A stretch of DNA of 64,000 nucleotides from assembly GCF_025370785.1 (NCBI RefSeq), contig NZ_JAMXFA010000002.1, positions 62,001-126,000 on the forward strand, given 5' to 3'. The notes under the pieces are model-generated. The model ran no database searches. It saw only the letters and a list, made by a program, of their open reading frames with translations, and was not told the origin of the DNA. Position 1 is the first letter of the stretch, and the number at the start of each line of letters is the position of its first letter. The translations under genes and the position numbers were made by a program. Origin of the DNA: Laspinema olomoucense D3b (GTDB lineage Bacteria; Cyanobacteriota; Cyanobacteriia; Cyanobacteriales; Laspinemataceae). Positions 9,601 to 16,306 of this stretch are shown here, one piece after another.

Positions 9601-11407
9601 CATTCGCCTCGGCAATAATATTCCCGGTGACAATATCTCCCCCGGTGGCGGTGAGGGTGACACTCCCGGCATTTCGCGCCATCAGTCCTAAAAATAGGAT
9701 GTTTGTACCCACATCACTCACATCCACGTTCCCGAGGGTAATATTCACCCCAGAAATGGTCAGACTCCGACCCTTAGCGATAATCGATTGGGTCGGGTCC
9801 ATTCTAAAGTCGCCACTGCCGCTATTATTGGCATCAGCAATAAAGGCCAGTTGTAAGGGGTTGGCCCCCACGAGGGTTCCTCCGGGATTGGCAAAGTTCA
9901 GCGAAACCCCCGGGGCAATAGTGATATCGTTATTCGCCTCCAACCGGATATCAGCGACAATTGAAGTTAGATTCCCAACGCTGATTGTATAATTAAGGTT
10001 GGGGTCATCCATCCCGGAAATAGTGCTATTCAACAGCAGTTTATTATTGTGAGTTCCGCCCGTTGCCACAATTTCGATATTTTCTGGGTCCAGCAGCAAG
10101 TTCCCCACAGTTCCCCGGACGGCACTCAAGTCCACATGGCCTCGAAACAGGAGGGTCTCTTTCCCCGATACTTCCACAAAACCCCCATCGGATGAGGTTT
10201 CCTGACTGCCTCGGGCGGTGATACTTCCGGCAAACTCCGTTGTATCATCGGCCCATAAAATCACCGTCCCGCCATCGCCTTCTTGGATTGCATCTGCGGT
10301 AATTTCTGACCCTTCACTCACAACAGTCTGGGTGGCATTGGGAATATTTCCCCGTCCCTGAAAGTCTCCACCAATTCTAATCGTCCCGCCACCACTTCCC
10401 GAGGCATCCAGGGTTCCTTCAACCACCGCCACACGGTTGCCGAGGAGGGCGATTTGTCCTCCGGTCGTGTCCTCGGCGGAGACATCCAGGGTCCCGGAGG
10501 TAATGGCATCGCCCGGTTGTGCAGCAACGCTGATTCCTGAACCCGTGAGGGCGATCGTGCCATCTTCCTGAACCTCAACGCCGGTGGCATGGGTGAGACT
10601 CCCCCCGACAAGCAACTCCGGTAAAGACAAGGGGGCGATCGCCCCCCAGGGTTGCATTTCCGGCGGTCTCACCTCTAAACTCAGCAGATGATGTTCTTGG
10701 GAAATTCTCACTACGCTTTCACCGGGGACCGCTGCGATCGTAATGCTTCCCCCAGGCGCGGCAAGGGTTCCCGTATTAAAAATGCTCCCCCCTAACAAAG
10801 TTAAGTGATTTCCCGGTTGCAGGATTAATTCCCCAAAGTTGGCAATACTTCCGGGTTGTTCTAACCCAAAGGCAAACTGCGAAGGGGTTCCCACTAAACT
10901 TGCCCAGTTATTTTCCCCGATCGCCTTAAACCACCCGTCCCCCAACCCGATTGCTGTGGCAGTCGTTGCTAAAAAGTCTCCGGAAACATTAAGTTGTGCG
11001 TTTGATCCAAAGACAATTCCTGCTGGATTCATTAAATAGAGATTGGAATTGCCTCCAGTGATTTGAATTAATCCATTAATATAAGAGGCATCGCCTCCGG
11101 TAACTCGTCCCAAAATATTTGCGATCGCCGGGTTGGACAGAAAATTCGCAACTTGTCCTCCCTCTAAATTGAAGCGCTCAAAACTGTGGAACAAATTGGC
11201 CCCATCTGCCGACTGTTGTCCCCCCTGAATATTAAATTTTGTTCCCTCCGTGGTAATTCGGGTGCCGGTCCCATCGCTTGCCGGATCAATGCCTTGGGCC
11301 AACAAGGGGTGTTGATGCGCGCCAATCACCGTGGCAACCAATCCAGTGATAATCAACTGAATTTGCTTTCCCCTTAATTCTTTGACTGGACCAATACAAT
11401 AACCCAC
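3626..11407 (-). CDS. Filamentous haemagglutinin (TPS domain)-CHAT protease fusion
   Basis: A 2,593-residue secreted protein. Residues 1-38 form a signal peptide ending near 'PLLAQG'. Residues about 40-160 are a two-partner-secretion domain, with 'SNLYLMNPAGIVFGSNAQLNVSGDFLATTA' type motifs. About 1,600 residues of glycine/threonine/asparagine-rich beta-helix repeats follow (for example 'SGSISGANDSSITF'), then a Pro/Thr/Ser linker at about 1845-1940. The C terminus (about 2260-2593) is a CHAT caspase-like domain, with the catalytic pair visible as His2436 in 'LATHAEF' and Cys2479 in 'LSACRTALG'. TPS proteins cross the outer membrane through a TpsB pore; none is seen in this window. The start is GTG with AGGGGG just upstream. 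The architecture is recurrent in cyanobacteria. I infer a cell-surface protease or adhesin with unknown substrate. Confidence 0.92.
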   Translation of the reverse strand: MGYCIGPVKELRGKQIQLIITGLVATVIGAHQHPLLAQGIDPASDGTGTRITTEGTKFNIQGGQQSADGANLFHSFERFNLEGGQVANFLSNPAIANILGRVTGGDASYINGLIQITGGNSNLYLMNPAGIVFGSNAQLNVSGDFLATTATAIGLGDGWFKAIGENNWASLVGTPSQFAFGLEQPGSIANFGELILQPGNHLTLLGGSIFNTGTLAAPGGSITIAAVPGESVVRISQEHHLLSLEVRPPEMQPWGAIAPLSLPELLVGGSLTHATGVEVQEDGTIALTGSGISVAAQPGDAITSGTLDVSAEDTTGGQIALLGNRVAVVEGTLDASGSGGGTIRIGGDFQGRGNIPNATQTVVSEGSEITADAIQEGDGGTVILWADDTTEFAGSITARGSQETSSDGGFVEVSGKETLLFRGHVDLSAVRGTVGNLLLDPENIEIVATGGTHNNKLLLNSTISGMDDPNLNYTISVGNLTSIVADIRLEANNDITIAPGVSLNFANPGGTLVGANPLQLAFIADANNSGSGDFRMDPTQSIIAKGRSLTISGVNITLGNVDVSDVGTNILFLGLMARNAGSVTLTATGGDIVTGNIIAEANDNLLGDLVMQGGGDITLSAPLGRVETGILSTAAYMDGLVKGDGGAIAIAAGTDIQTGDISTRSSGASGGAVTLESASSSILTGNIDSRSYSAGDGGNIRLMSPQGNIDSERIWSRSTSNGTRGGGIDLWAPTGTISVQSIQGYINPINIEGDLQVNQDLTLEQYQNQGGINLEGAVNGDARLFLQTEEGTVTLNSIVGEKTPLVDLTVNAAQTAIAENITTTQTQTYNTPINITRDVELTANRIHFTDVVSGTTHLTLQPFNPAQNMAIAGPGNGNPHIFQLTTTDLSWLQPGFASLTIGRSNSSGMVTVTNSHTFNDPLLIRTPEGAGSISAPDGIVGNAAIALDAGTHIITEDIIAPGGIELNAGEHIITRILNASSAGDGGDITVAAGGNVTPGNITAQGSSGTGGAIALTAGGIITPEDEIITHSNAIQIAGTVILDQDTSVDAGGGTIDIIGEIDGRYDLTLQTATGTINLEGNIGETTPLNLLTTDTPTTLSGNATATLLDFRDSILLKGNLRLRGEEIDFGGPVSGTGDLTLEPFTPNQPIALGEAENHTPALDLTLSELNQLQNGFNSITIGRMDGTAAIDLNQVSISDPLTVRSQTGMINLHNTVQGTDNASLTFSTTGDISILNPATVETTNADITFDGTVNGNQDLTVTAGNSSINFNLSIGAITPLNDITLTADDLNFGGTIWGDGNLVLQPFTPSLDIKLGAINQGQNSTLTLTATELDLLQTGFNSITIGRTDGTGTTTLEVGRGVVEFRDSLILRGNTIELAGSISGANDSSITFESNNIILQDNTAVETSQGDINFAGIVNGDRALILNAQSGTIRLESANLADLNATASETILNGDMVTTQGNGITIQSDNIQLKRDIILDTSAANGQIILGGTVNGSQELTLNSGTGNLQLEKAIGNIIPLMGLEIQAGDVTVDAPIAVELGGVTIDATGTVRLNRPIATEGNTQVTAVGNITTTDLTAGNINLESTSGSVAVGPLTTQGDNGGAIALSANTGITGGNINSSANLGTGGNLTVNTTTGNIVLGNINTSGGTAGGEVSIQTGNDITMGTVNSGATGGNGGNIALTGGNGTLAPGTITSGDLNASGAGDGGSIQVLAETAIFAGAIAATGTAGAGGNVTLDPEGDIEVSWINAQGGTIGGTVDITTGSNFRATGTFTAANGQEASISTMGGTGSGAIVIRHGGDGIVPFIVGDARINGTAGALTTGTSEITSDSFLYTFTQGNIGIYSVPEPPPKPVQEPTPAPTPAPVESPTPTPTPTPTPAPVESSLPAPTPTPVESSLPTPTPAPVQSSTPLPIQSPPATSQPLPTAEPSGNIPRVSIASISPMELPPGEQSLDPGPDQGVGPESERSPILVTPELGESIELPQLSPSEGVTEPIKATVGGEMPAIAPDTENLPLLASPSGVTDTLPESLSQPTGENVPESGQVAIAPLSNPIPASTTGDQVSASNLNYSATEPLEPLGDAGWIFNEILNIDSSIWYQWAISTNPNLSDTEIAKGKEMLESLKQMKSTLGNIVPNANLTESSLIPHQQEHQYISSRAMGAYPNPQTFMEGEKSEQIISRLELAFAHENTEEIIWAIEESRNQEFQDYLGVTGNLPSQNLTLFSFQETLKTLKEQTGKQAAILYAISRGDRLEIILVPPVGPPIRQTIFEATPEVLFPVVNEFRWEITDPRRQNMNNYFSSGKQLYDWIIGPIAEELENLEIDTLLFSLDPGLRSLPIAALFDGEQFLIERYSLSLIPSFSLTAQTYHSLQNSPVLAMGASKFAQHSPLPAVPLELSHIVQQTGSDKAFLNEEFTLENLSESHKRDNLKIIHLATHAEFQTGDRTNSYIQLWDRRLNLDEMTTLQLDMPTVELLVLSACRTALGDREAELGFAGLAVKSGVKTAIASLWYVNDEATLGLMTELYHHLNLVSLKADALRQAQLAMLRGEVRIESDRLIHSQGALNLPPELSEVGDYALSHPYYWSGFTAIGSPW
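5684..5850 (-). repeat. Pro/Thr linker-coding repeats
   Basis: Within the haemagglutinin-CHAT gene the DNA repeats short units encoding 'PTPTPAPVESS'-type segments. The repetition is visible at the nucleotide level and probably varies in length by slippage. It separates the beta-helix stalk from the CHAT-containing C-terminal region. Confidence 0.7.
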
Positions 11408-11806
11408 AATTCCCCCTGACCTCCTGAGCTGTTCCTCTGTCCCCGTTTAGCGCTCTGATGTTCCTAAGACGGATTCCCTGATTCTGGAGAACCCCACCCC
11501 ATTTTTTATCTGTTGGTGGGCTGTTAGTACCGGGTTTGAATTAAACAACAAGTCTATTTTAAAAGACTATTTTTACCATTCTTTTACTCTACTGGATTAT
11601 ATCCCCTTTGACAAGTTAAGTATTCTTGCTCAAGAAGCGTGTTAAGTTCCTATGAATAGGTCGCTTAAAATTACCTAAATTGGGGACAGATTGACGCCAA
11701 TCCTTGCTACGGAGAGATTCCCGGGGTTAAAGGGGTCCGTGGCGTTAAAATTCCGCTTAAAATTCGGCTCAAGTGGGGCCGGGTTGAGAGGACGGATCAG
11801 GGACAG

Positions 11807-11839
11807 AAAAAAAACCCGGTTTCATTACAGAAACCGGGT
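11807..11839 (-). terminator. Rho-independent terminator of the M50 protease gene
   Basis: Read on the minus strand, a GC-rich stem (arms of 10-11 bases built on ACCCGGTTTC/GAAACCGGGT with a 6-base loop) is followed directly by a run of eight T. It lies 34 bases past the stop of the gene at 11873-13003. The stem belongs to the same AGAAACCGGGTTTCT-like family that recurs elsewhere in this window. The remaining spacer up to 11407 holds the promoter side of the haemagglutinin-CHAT gene and no other gene. Confidence 0.85.
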
Positions 11840-11872
11840 CCAAGTTAGATTAAACGAACAGCCCCTGAAGAA

Positions 11873-13003
11873 TTAGGCGGGATTCGTTTGGCTAGATTTG
11901 TGTTGCAGCTTTCGGACAATCTCACCTTTTTCCAGGAGTCCGACTAAGAGGCCATTGTCATTAATGACCGGCAACTCACTTAAGTCTCGATCTTCGAGAA
12001 TGGCGATCGCTTCGAGTAAGGTGACATTGGATTTGATCGTGGTCGTGGATTCCACGGTTTTCATCAGTTCTTTCACCTGCGTATTCGGCCAGTCCGAGGT
12101 CGAAATCAGTTTCAAATCATCCACGGCGATCGACCCGATTAAATATCCTGCCTCATCGGTGACTAAAAACTTGCGCCACTGAGTTTTGCTGCCGATAATG
12201 TACTCGTTGGCAAACTCACGTAAAGAGAGTTCGGCAGAAACAATCGGACTGTTAGGGTTGACCGCATCCGCAGCGGTATAGTGAGAAAGGGTATCCTGAA
12301 TCGCCGCTGATTGTGCGGCAGTTCCAGCGTTTTGAATCAGGAAGAACCCGATTAACAGGGTCCAGAAGCTCCCTATGTTACTGATGCCGAGGATGGCCAT
12401 CCCACCGAGGAGTACAGCAATCCAACCGAGTGCTTGGCCGACTCGGCCAGCAAAGATGACACCTTTGTAGGGGTTGCCGGTAATTTTCCAGACGAGGGAT
12501 TTGAGGATATTCCCGCCATCTAGGGGTAAACCGGGAATGAGGTTAAACAGGGCTAACATTAAGTTGATTGAGGCCAACAGTCCCAGAATCGCAGCGATTG
12601 GGCCAGTGAGGGGGGTTGTTAAGGCCAGGGCACTAAAGAGGGCAAACAACAGTAAGCTCACTGCAGGTCCGGCGATCGCCACCCAAAATGCCTCACCGGG
12701 CGTTTTGGACTCCCGCTCTAAACTAGCCAGTCCCCCGAACAGGAACAAGGTGATAGATTTCACTTCAATTCCCTGACGAATGGCTACAAAACTATGTCCC
12801 AGTTCATGGGCTAAGACTGAAGCAAACAGCAACAACGCTGCAACCAATCCTAAAATCCAGGGGAGTATTAACCCCATTGCCGGAAATTGAGCAGCCAGCG
12901 CTCCCCCATAACTAAATGTCACTAAAGCAAGCACTAAAAACCAAGAAGGATTAACGTAAAAAGGGATTCCGAATAAGTTGCCGATGCGAATGTTGCCGTT
13001 CAT
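11873..13003 (-). CDS. Site-2 protease family (M50) membrane metalloprotease with CBS pair
   Basis: A 376-residue intramembrane zinc protease of the M50/Rip1-like group. The zinc motif HELGH is at residues 66-70. The second zinc-ligand motif 'NLIPGLPLDGG' is near 153-164, with Asp162 as the expected third ligand. About six hydrophobic segments fill residues 18-235. The C-terminal 130 residues form two CBS repeats ('SELPVINDNGLLVGLLEKGEIV'), which in this family bind adenine nucleotides and are thought to regulate. The substrate is unknown. An upstream in-frame TTG exists at 13027, but the ATG at 13003 has GGAG about 8 bases before it and starts the usual 'NIRIGNLFGIPFYV' sequence. Confidence 0.9.
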   Translation of the reverse strand: MNGNIRIGNLFGIPFYVNPSWFLVLALVTFSYGGALAAQFPAMGLILPWILGLVAALLLFASVLAHELGHSFVAIRQGIEVKSITLFLFGGLASLERESKTPGEAFWVAIAGPAVSLLLFALFSALALTTPLTGPIAAILGLLASINLMLALFNLIPGLPLDGGNILKSLVWKITGNPYKGVIFAGRVGQALGWIAVLLGGMAILGISNIGSFWTLLIGFFLIQNAGTAAQSAAIQDTLSHYTAADAVNPNSPIVSAELSLREFANEYIIGSKTQWRKFLVTDEAGYLIGSIAVDDLKLISTSDWPNTQVKELMKTVESTTTIKSNVTLLEAIAILEDRDLSELPVINDNGLLVGLLEKGEIVRKLQHKSSQTNPA

Positions 13004-13236
13004 ATTGGCTCCGTCATTTATTAACAATTGAGATGCAGTGTTTGGCTTCTCATTCCTTTTACTGTAACAAAATGTAACGAATCGGTCAATCTCAGTTGAG
13101 TCGTAGTAACCGTCCCTAGGGGTTCGGCTTAAATAAACCGGATTTCAACCTGAGTAAATCTACGGAGTTCCCCGAGGTAAAAGTCTGAAACTGAAGGGAA
13201 AGAAGCTCTATAAACCACCCGGTGATGGCAGAAGGA

Positions 13237-13554
13237 TTAACAATAGGCCGTGACATCTTCGCCACATTCATCGGCGAGGAAACATAACGCCCGAAACCGC
13301 AGAAATACCAGTTGTTCATAAAACGGATTGAGCTTACACAGGGGTGGAATGTGAAATAAAGTCCGTCCAAATAGCTGGATATCCCGTTCAAATGGACATT
13401 GCGCCGGAATTAGCTTGCACAACTCTTTCGCCTGTTGGGGGTTTTTAATTTCAATGCGATCGATCCAGTTACGGATAGGGAGCAGGACATCATCAAACCG
13501 AAGTTTAGCAGGAATTTTTGACTGGCGTAATAAGCTGGATAGAATAAACATCAC
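13237..13554 (-). CDS. Orphan Mo-dependent nitrogenase C-terminal domain protein
   Basis: A 105-residue protein matching the small cyanobacterial family named after the Mo-dependent nitrogenase C terminus. Diagnostic stretches are 'KELCKLIPAQCPFERDI', 'IPPLCKLNPFYEQLV' and 'LRFRALCFLADECGEDV'. It has five or more cysteines and no signal peptide. No nif genes lie in the window, and family members also occur away from nif clusters, so a direct role in nitrogen fixation is not implied. The ATG is preceded by AAGGAAG at a suitable distance. Function is unknown. Confidence 0.8.
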   Translation of the reverse strand: MMFILSSLLRQSKIPAKLRFDDVLLPIRNWIDRIEIKNPQQAKELCKLIPAQCPFERDIQLFGRTLFHIPPLCKLNPFYEQLVFLRFRALCFLADECGEDVTAYC

Positions 13555-13815
13555 GATTCTTCCTTGACATCAATCTCTGAAGGTTTTTTTCTTATAGTCT
13601 TATAATTAACCATGCATTCCCACTTTGTCCCAGCCCAAAGTAGTAAAATCCACCCTCGCTAGATAGAGTTTTCTTATCTAAATTATACGAACAAAGGGAG
13701 AATCAATAGCCTGTCGGTGCATTTGCAGTCACAGAAAAACGCTGTAACCCTCTGTGTGCAAAGGATGTGTTTTCTAATACCTGAGATAGAGAGCCTCAGT
13801 GCGCTTTTAACTGCT

Positions 13816-14053
13816 GGCTTCCAAACTACCTCCCGGGTAAAACCCGGGGAGGTTTGTGGAAACTGGAGTTTTATCAGTCTTATAACTTTTGCAAATCTTC
13901 TGGTAAGGCATGGTAGCGCCAATACTGTTTTAAAAGGCTCACTTCCGAACTACTTCCCGGGTAAAACCAGGGAAGGTTTCGGGAAACTGGGGTTTTATCA
14001 GTCTTATAACTTTTGCAAATCTTCTGGTAAGGCATGGTAGCGCCAATACTGTT
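13816..14053. repeat. Tandem ~120-bp duplication with decayed coding tail
   Basis: Two copies (13816-13929 and 13936-14053) are nearly identical over their last 70 bases and slightly diverged at the start. Each begins with a GGCTT..CCRAACTAC segment and a CCCGGGT hairpin. On the minus strand both encode the same 14-15 residue end, 'YWRYHALPEDLQKL' plus stop. In the second copy the frame continues upstream as 'FAKPSRQEHEYIDGLRQQ' before a stop near 14120. This looks like the last codons of a lost gene, duplicated once. The protein family was not recognised. Confidence 0.7.
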
Positions 14054-14314
14054 GCCGGAGTCCGTCGATATACTCATGCTCTTGCCGGGAGGGTTTAGCG
14101 AAGCATAATCGGCAGCAGCCTGATCATGCGGTCGGGTTTTCCTGTGAATATAGGAATGTACCAGTTAGTCGTACAGGGCGATCGCCTGTTGTATCTCCTG
14201 CGGTCATATCATGTTTGCTCGCTCACCCACAGTGAAACCCCCGTCCCACCTCTTTTAACACCTTCTCCTCAGAAGAAAGGGAGGTATAAGGAATAGATGT
14301 CTTTGCTGTTGTCC

Positions 14315-14365
14315 GGGGGAGAAGAGGAAGAATTGTTTTTTTAGGTTAACCCAACGGACTTGATA
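14315..14365 (+). repeat. Dispersed 51-bp repeat, copy B
   Basis: This is the second copy of the element at 244-294, in the same orientation, with only a few differences. It is shared almost base for base from GGGGGAGAAGAGG to GGACTTGATA. It overlaps the 3' end of the doubtful frame at 14341-14595. Confidence 0.7.
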
Positions 14366-14595
14366 AGACAATGTTCTACACAATGTAACCTCTGTTCCCC
14401 GGCCTTCAAATTTGGATAAAATTTCACGGAGACAGCCTCGATCTGCAACAACAGCATCATCAGGCGATCCAGATTTTTCTGGTTCTTATTTTCTGGATAA
14501 TATTTCACCAAATCCTCTAACAGGAGACAAATATTATCCGAACCCAATTTGTAGAAATTTGCCACCGCCTCCGGTATTTGCTGTTTCAAACCCAT
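14341..14595 (-). CDS. Doubtful small hypothetical protein
   Basis: An 84-residue frame opening with ATG. The first 55 residues look protein-like ('GSDNICLLLEDLVKYYPENK', then a leucine/methionine-rich helix). The last 25 residues run into the dispersed 51-bp repeat, so the natural end may be lost. There is no good ribosome binding site and no recognised family. It may be a degraded gene. Confidence 0.25.
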   Translation of the reverse strand: MGLKQQIPEAVANFYKLGSDNICLLLEDLVKYYPENKNQKNLDRLMMLLLQIEAVSVKFYPNLKAGEQRLHCVEHCLIKSVGLT

Positions 14596-15057
14596 TCACC
14601 AATGCGATCGGACCTTAGAAACTTGCAGGGCGATCGCCCGAGGCCAGGACCGGCCCCTGAGAAACCCTCGAACGGGTGAGCAATTCTTAGACCTTCAAGC
14701 TGAACTCAGCTTTAATCCAGGATCCAGGCAAGAGAAAGAGCAAGACTGAAACACCGTTTTTGTCCTCGGGATTGAATCCTGAACCGAGGCCCTAGGTTAG
14801 GGGATAAAGCCCCTAAATGTGGCAATATTTTGAGGGAATTGAAGACCCAAACCCCTTAAAATTTACAAACCCTTTAAAAAACCCCCCTTAAAGATAAAGC
14901 TCTAAACAAGAGTTTTTTTTACTCTTGCCTTTGCTAGAAAATCCCCATATTATAAAAATGACATAGGGTGCAGATACCCAGACAGAGGTTGGACAGAGAA
15001 GTGCATTCACAACCACATTCCTTTAACTCATTCTTCCAAAACAGGGAGACCCCCATC

Positions 15058-15852
15058 ATGAACGCTCAAATCAGTGACAAAATTTCCTCTTGCAAGACAA
15101 TCGGTCGCCACTGCACCCTAGGTTTGATGGCCTTGGCTGCCACCACCGCCAGCGTTTTCGCGGCTCAAAGCGCTTCGGCTCAGGTGACTCAAAGCCAGTA
15201 TGAGGCTCAATATACAAGCTCACCCAGCGATCTATTGCGTTTAGATTTCGATACGTGGAACCTCTTTAACAGTGTGGTGAATGTAGAGCGGCAGAAGCTC
15301 AGCACTCTTCAGCGCCCTCAAGCGGACCTCAGTAAACTGCGTTGGGGCGGTGGCGTTCAAGATGTGGAAGTGTTCTTCATCAATGAAGGAGCAGGCTACC
15401 GGAATCAGCTATTCTACTCTGTAGATGGTGGAACCAGCAAAAACATGATTTTTGGTGATATTTCCTCCCCCCTGAGCCTTCTTTCCAACAGTAATGGACC
15501 CCTGAAACTCGGGCAAGGGAGCAATTTGGGCAGTTTCACCGGAAATACTTTTATTGATTTCTTCGTGAAGTCTGACGGTGCCAATGGCGGCACAAATTAC
15601 CTCGGATTTGACCCGGATCAGAACCCCGGCTCATCCAAGGGTCTGTCCCACGTGATTGGATATACTTTTGGTGACTACTTGCTCCTAGGGTTTGAAGACA
15701 TTATAGGAGGAGGGGATCTCGACTTCAATGACGTTGTGTTTGCCGTCAAAGGGGTAACGACTTCAGTCCCTGAACCTTCTTTGATGATTGGGCTAATCGC
15801 TACGGGTGCAATGGTCGTGCTGCGCAAACGCGCTCACAATTCAGAAGTTTAA
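15058..15852 (+). CDS. DUF4114 domain, PEP-CTERM anchored secreted protein
   Basis: A 264-residue exported protein. The signal peptide ends near 'SASAQV' (about residue 44). A DUF4114 domain covers roughly residues 100-235, with the acidic end 'GFEDIIGGGDLDFNDVVFAV' that probably binds calcium. The C terminus is a PEP-CTERM sorting signal: 'VPEPS', a hydrophobic helix, then 'LRKRAHN'. Such signals are processed by an exosortase, not present in this window. An upstream in-frame ATG at 14968 is rejected because AGGGAG sits just before 15058 and the signal peptide starts there. A surface or extracellular-matrix role is likely. Confidence 0.88.
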   Translation: MNAQISDKISSCKTIGRHCTLGLMALAATTASVFAAQSASAQVTQSQYEAQYTSSPSDLLRLDFDTWNLFNSVVNVERQKLSTLQRPQADLSKLRWGGGVQDVEVFFINEGAGYRNQLFYSVDGGTSKNMIFGDISSPLSLLSNSNGPLKLGQGSNLGSFTGNTFIDFFVKSDGANGGTNYLGFDPDQNPGSSKGLSHVIGYTFGDYLLLGFEDIIGGGDLDFNDVVFAVKGVTTSVPEPSLMIGLIATGAMVVLRKRAHNSEV

Positions 15853-15962
15853 GGGTGGTATGAACTCAAGAAAAAACTCGCCTATTCTAGGCGGTTTGAG
15901 CCAAGGGGATTGAAGGGGTAGACCGGCTTTTCATCAAAGAGATCGCCCCTCTGGTCCCCGAA

Positions 15963-16180
15963 AACCCCTTAAACTGATCCGGCAACGCCGGATCAGTTGT
16001 CGCTGCTCACGATAACCGGGCTACAGGGAGGCATCTTTCATCAGATTCTGGTCAATCCCTTTGAGCCTCTGTGCGTACAAAGGCGCATTTTTGTAATTTT
16101 ATCGCATCTTAGTCTGGATATACTTCATCACCTCTTATCATCAATGGCGATCGCCCGTTCAGGTCAATGTTCCTGAAATC
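15963..16180 (-). pseudogene. Decayed duplicate of the SWIM-gene 3' end
   Basis: This spacer aligns with the last ~230 bases of the neighbouring SWIM gene (16311-16540) in the same order and orientation. Shared blocks include CCCCTTAAACT, CAACGCCGGAT, CAGGGAGGCATCTTTCA, a TGGATATACTTCATCACC-like block and ATGGCGATCGCCC. Read on the minus strand it is broken by frameshifts and stops, so it no longer encodes protein. At its start, ACTGATCCGGC and GCCGGATCAGT (15973-15997) form a perfect 11-bp inverted repeat not present in the parent. It is most simply a tandem partial duplication that decayed. Confidence 0.8.
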
Positions 16181-16306
16181 CCGAGGCGATCGCCTCCGTT
16201 TCACCGCCCACAATAAAATACCCGGAACCCAGTTTCTCAGGGGGGAGCCATACTTCCCGCAATTCACTTCACCCCTGATATTGACCCATCTCCCCCTTAG
16301 AATGCT

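Larger units (their letters stand above)
14054..15057. other. Repeat-rich spacer, no secure gene
   Basis: About 1 kb between the duplicated segment and the DUF4114 gene. It includes copy B of the 51-bp repeat and one weak open frame (14341-14595). The stretch 14870-14945 has runs of A, T and C typical of cyanobacterial promoter-leader DNA. I see no tRNA-like or insertion-sequence-like structure. Confidence 0.6.

Noticed and set aside
6435-9992. Several plus-strand open frames with proline/valine-rich products
   Set aside because: All are mirror frames of the repetitive beta-helix coding region; no start signals or family motifs.
13696-14053. Considered as a CRISPR array
   Set aside because: Only two copies, units of about 120 bp with coding tails, no short direct repeats with unique spacers and no cas genes.
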